The position numbers were made by a program, and so were the translations under genes. A stretch of DNA of 5,388 nucleotides from positions 1 to 5,388 of the forward strand of contig WYEI01000164.1 in the NCBI GenBank assembly GCA_009903905.1. Direction: 5' to 3'. Position 1 is the first letter of the stretch; every line of letters begins with the position of its first letter. Under the pieces are notes generated by a model. It was not told the origin of the DNA. It saw only the letters and a list, made by a program, of their open reading frames with translations, and did no database searches. Positions 4,284-5,388 of this stretch are shown here, piece by piece. Origin of the DNA: Pyrobaculum sp. GTDB lineage: Archaea; Thermoproteota; Thermoprotei; Thermoproteales; Thermoproteaceae.

Positions 4284-5388
4284 ATGCGTAGGGGCACCGT
4301 GGCCGTGAGGGGGTACAGAAATGTGGACCCCTACGGCTCGTTGCATCCCCCAATCTACCAGACCGCGGTCTTCAGGATGGAGGGGGAGGCCGCCAAGTCT
4401 GACAGGGGGTTCGACCTTAAGTACAGCAGGGAGGAGAACCCCACCCTGAGGCCCCTGGAGGAGGTGGTGGCCAGGCTAGAGGGCGGGCTTGACGCCCTTG
4501 CCTTCAACAGCGGCATGGCGGCTCTCTCGGCCGTCTTCCTCTCGTTTTTAAACGCAGACGCCACGGTTGCGACGACCATGGAGGCTTATGGAGCCACCCT
4601 TAGGCTTCTCGGCTCGCTTGATAAATTCGGCGTAAGGCTACGAAAGGGGTTTCCAGACACCGACGTGTTTGTGGAGTTGATCAAGGAGGCTAGACCCAGG
4701 ATGGTGTTTCTGGAGACCATAACGAACCCGACGCTGAGGGTTTTGGATGTGCCGGCGGTAGTCAAGGCGGCTAAGGACTTCGGCGCTGTGGTCGTGGTGG
4801 ATAACACCTTCGCCACGCCTGTGTTGGCTACTCCTCTTTCCTACGGCGCAGATGTGGTGGTGCATTCAGCCACCAAGTACCTCGCCGGCCACAACGACGT
4901 GATTGGCGGAGTCGCCGTGGTGGCGCGGCGGGAGCACCTGGAGGATCTGTGGCTCTGGAGGGCGATGCTGGGCGGAATCATGCAACCCTTCGAGGCCTTT
5001 CTGACGCTTAGAGGCGTCAGGACTCTTTTTGTGAGGTTTGAGAGGCAGTGTAGAAGCGCCATGGCAGTCGCCGAGTTTTTGGCCGAACACGGCAAGGTAA
5101 GCGAGGTCATCTACCCCGGTCTGCCCACCCATCCAAACCACGGCATCGCGAGGAGGCTCTTCGGCGACAAGTTCGGGGCAGTGGTCTCCTTCAGGTTACG
5201 AGGTGGCAGAGACGCCGCGGTGAAGTTCTTCAAGTCGCTGAGGATCATAACCCCCGGCCCCAGCCTCGGCGGGGTGGAGAGCATCGCCACCTACCCGGTG
5301 GCCAGCGCCGCCTCCCCCATACCTGAGGAGGATAGGAAGACGCTCGGCATCACGGAGGATTTGGTCAGGCTATCGGTGGGGCTTGAGG
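4284..5388 (+). CDS. Cystathionine gamma-synthase/lyase family PLP enzyme (3' end outside window)
   Basis: The 368 visible residues belong to the Cys/Met-metabolism PLP family, which forms or cleaves cystathionine and related thioethers in transsulfuration and methionine synthesis. Visible signatures in order: HPPIYQTAVF (21-30); KYSREENPTLRPLE (46-59), whose Tyr48 and Arg50 contact the PLP phosphate of the neighbouring subunit; FNSGMAAL (74-81); the Y102-G103 pair that stacks on PLP; ETITNPTLRVLDV (144-156); VVDNTFATP (171-179) with Asp173 for the pyridine nitrogen; HSATKYLAGHNDVIGG (194-209) with Lys198 as Schiff-base lysine; YPGLPTHPNH (277-286); SLGGVESIATYP (327-338); and Arg362 for the substrate carboxylate. 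Usual family length is about 380-400, so only some 10-30 residues are missing. The usual ATHPA...TH segment reads ATYPVASAAS, a change near the active site. Synthase, gamma-lyase and beta-lyase cannot be told apart from sequence alone; a longer O-acetylhomoserine sulfhydrylase is less likely because its insertions are absent. The ATG is set by the family N-terminus and by its promoter spacing. Confidence 0.92.
   Translation, partial: MRRGTVAVRGYRNVDPYGSLHPPIYQTAVFRMEGEAAKSDRGFDLKYSREENPTLRPLEEVVARLEGGLDALAFNSGMAALSAVFLSFLNADATVATTMEAYGATLRLLGSLDKFGVRLRKGFPDTDVFVELIKEARPRMVFLETITNPTLRVLDVPAVVKAAKDFGAVVVVDNTFATPVLATPLSYGADVVVHSATKYLAGHNDVIGGVAVVARREHLEDLWLWRAMLGGIMQPFEAFLTLRGVRTLFVRFERQCRSAMAVAEFLAEHGKVSEVIYPGLPTHPNHGIARRLFGDKFGAVVSFRLRGGRDAAVKFFKSLRIITPGPSLGGVESIATYPVASAASPIPEEDRKTLGITEDLVRLSVGLE

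Overview
The window looks like chromosomal DNA of a hyperthermophilic crenarchaeon, most likely Thermoproteales (Pyrobaculum/Thermoproteus type). This rests on GC-rich coding regions with heavy AGG/AGA arginine and ATA isoleucine use, short AT-rich intergenic gaps, TATA-like boxes about 20-25 bp upstream of start codons (leaderless transcripts), two GTG starts, and the gene content. The genus is an inference from style, not from a database match.

Layout, left to right: (1) the last 57 codons of a plus-strand gene ending in a Cys-rich zinc-ribbon-like segment (3-176), followed by a T-rich termination region; (2) an AT-rich gap (177-289) with a 16-bp perfect palindrome and a TATA box; (3) a complete phosphoenolpyruvate synthase gene, ppsA (290-2722); (4) an MscS-like membrane protein with a GTG start (2748-3467), whose TATA-like box abuts the ppsA stop; (5) a convergent minus-strand gene for a stand-alone RCK/TrkA-type protein (4093-3464), whose stop codon overlaps that of the MscS-like gene; (6) a 190-bp AT-rich divergent control region (4094-4283) with promoters for both flanking genes and a spaced direct repeat; (7) a Cys/Met-metabolism PLP enzyme of the cystathionine gamma-synthase/lyase family, running off the right edge (4284-5388).

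Functionally this is mostly ordinary housekeeping. PpsA supplies PEP from pyruvate for gluconeogenesis. The MscS-like and RCK-like genes both suggest ion or osmotic homeostasis, although each lacks some hallmark residues of its family. The PLP enzyme belongs to transsulfuration or methionine metabolism. I see no phage, transposon, CRISPR or tRNA/rRNA genes. The most interesting non-coding signal is a bipartite direct repeat, CTATAG-N5-CAAAGATT, present twice 74 bp apart in the divergent control region, with the second copy running into the TATA box of the PLP-enzyme gene. I found no clear evidence for a wholly new biological system.
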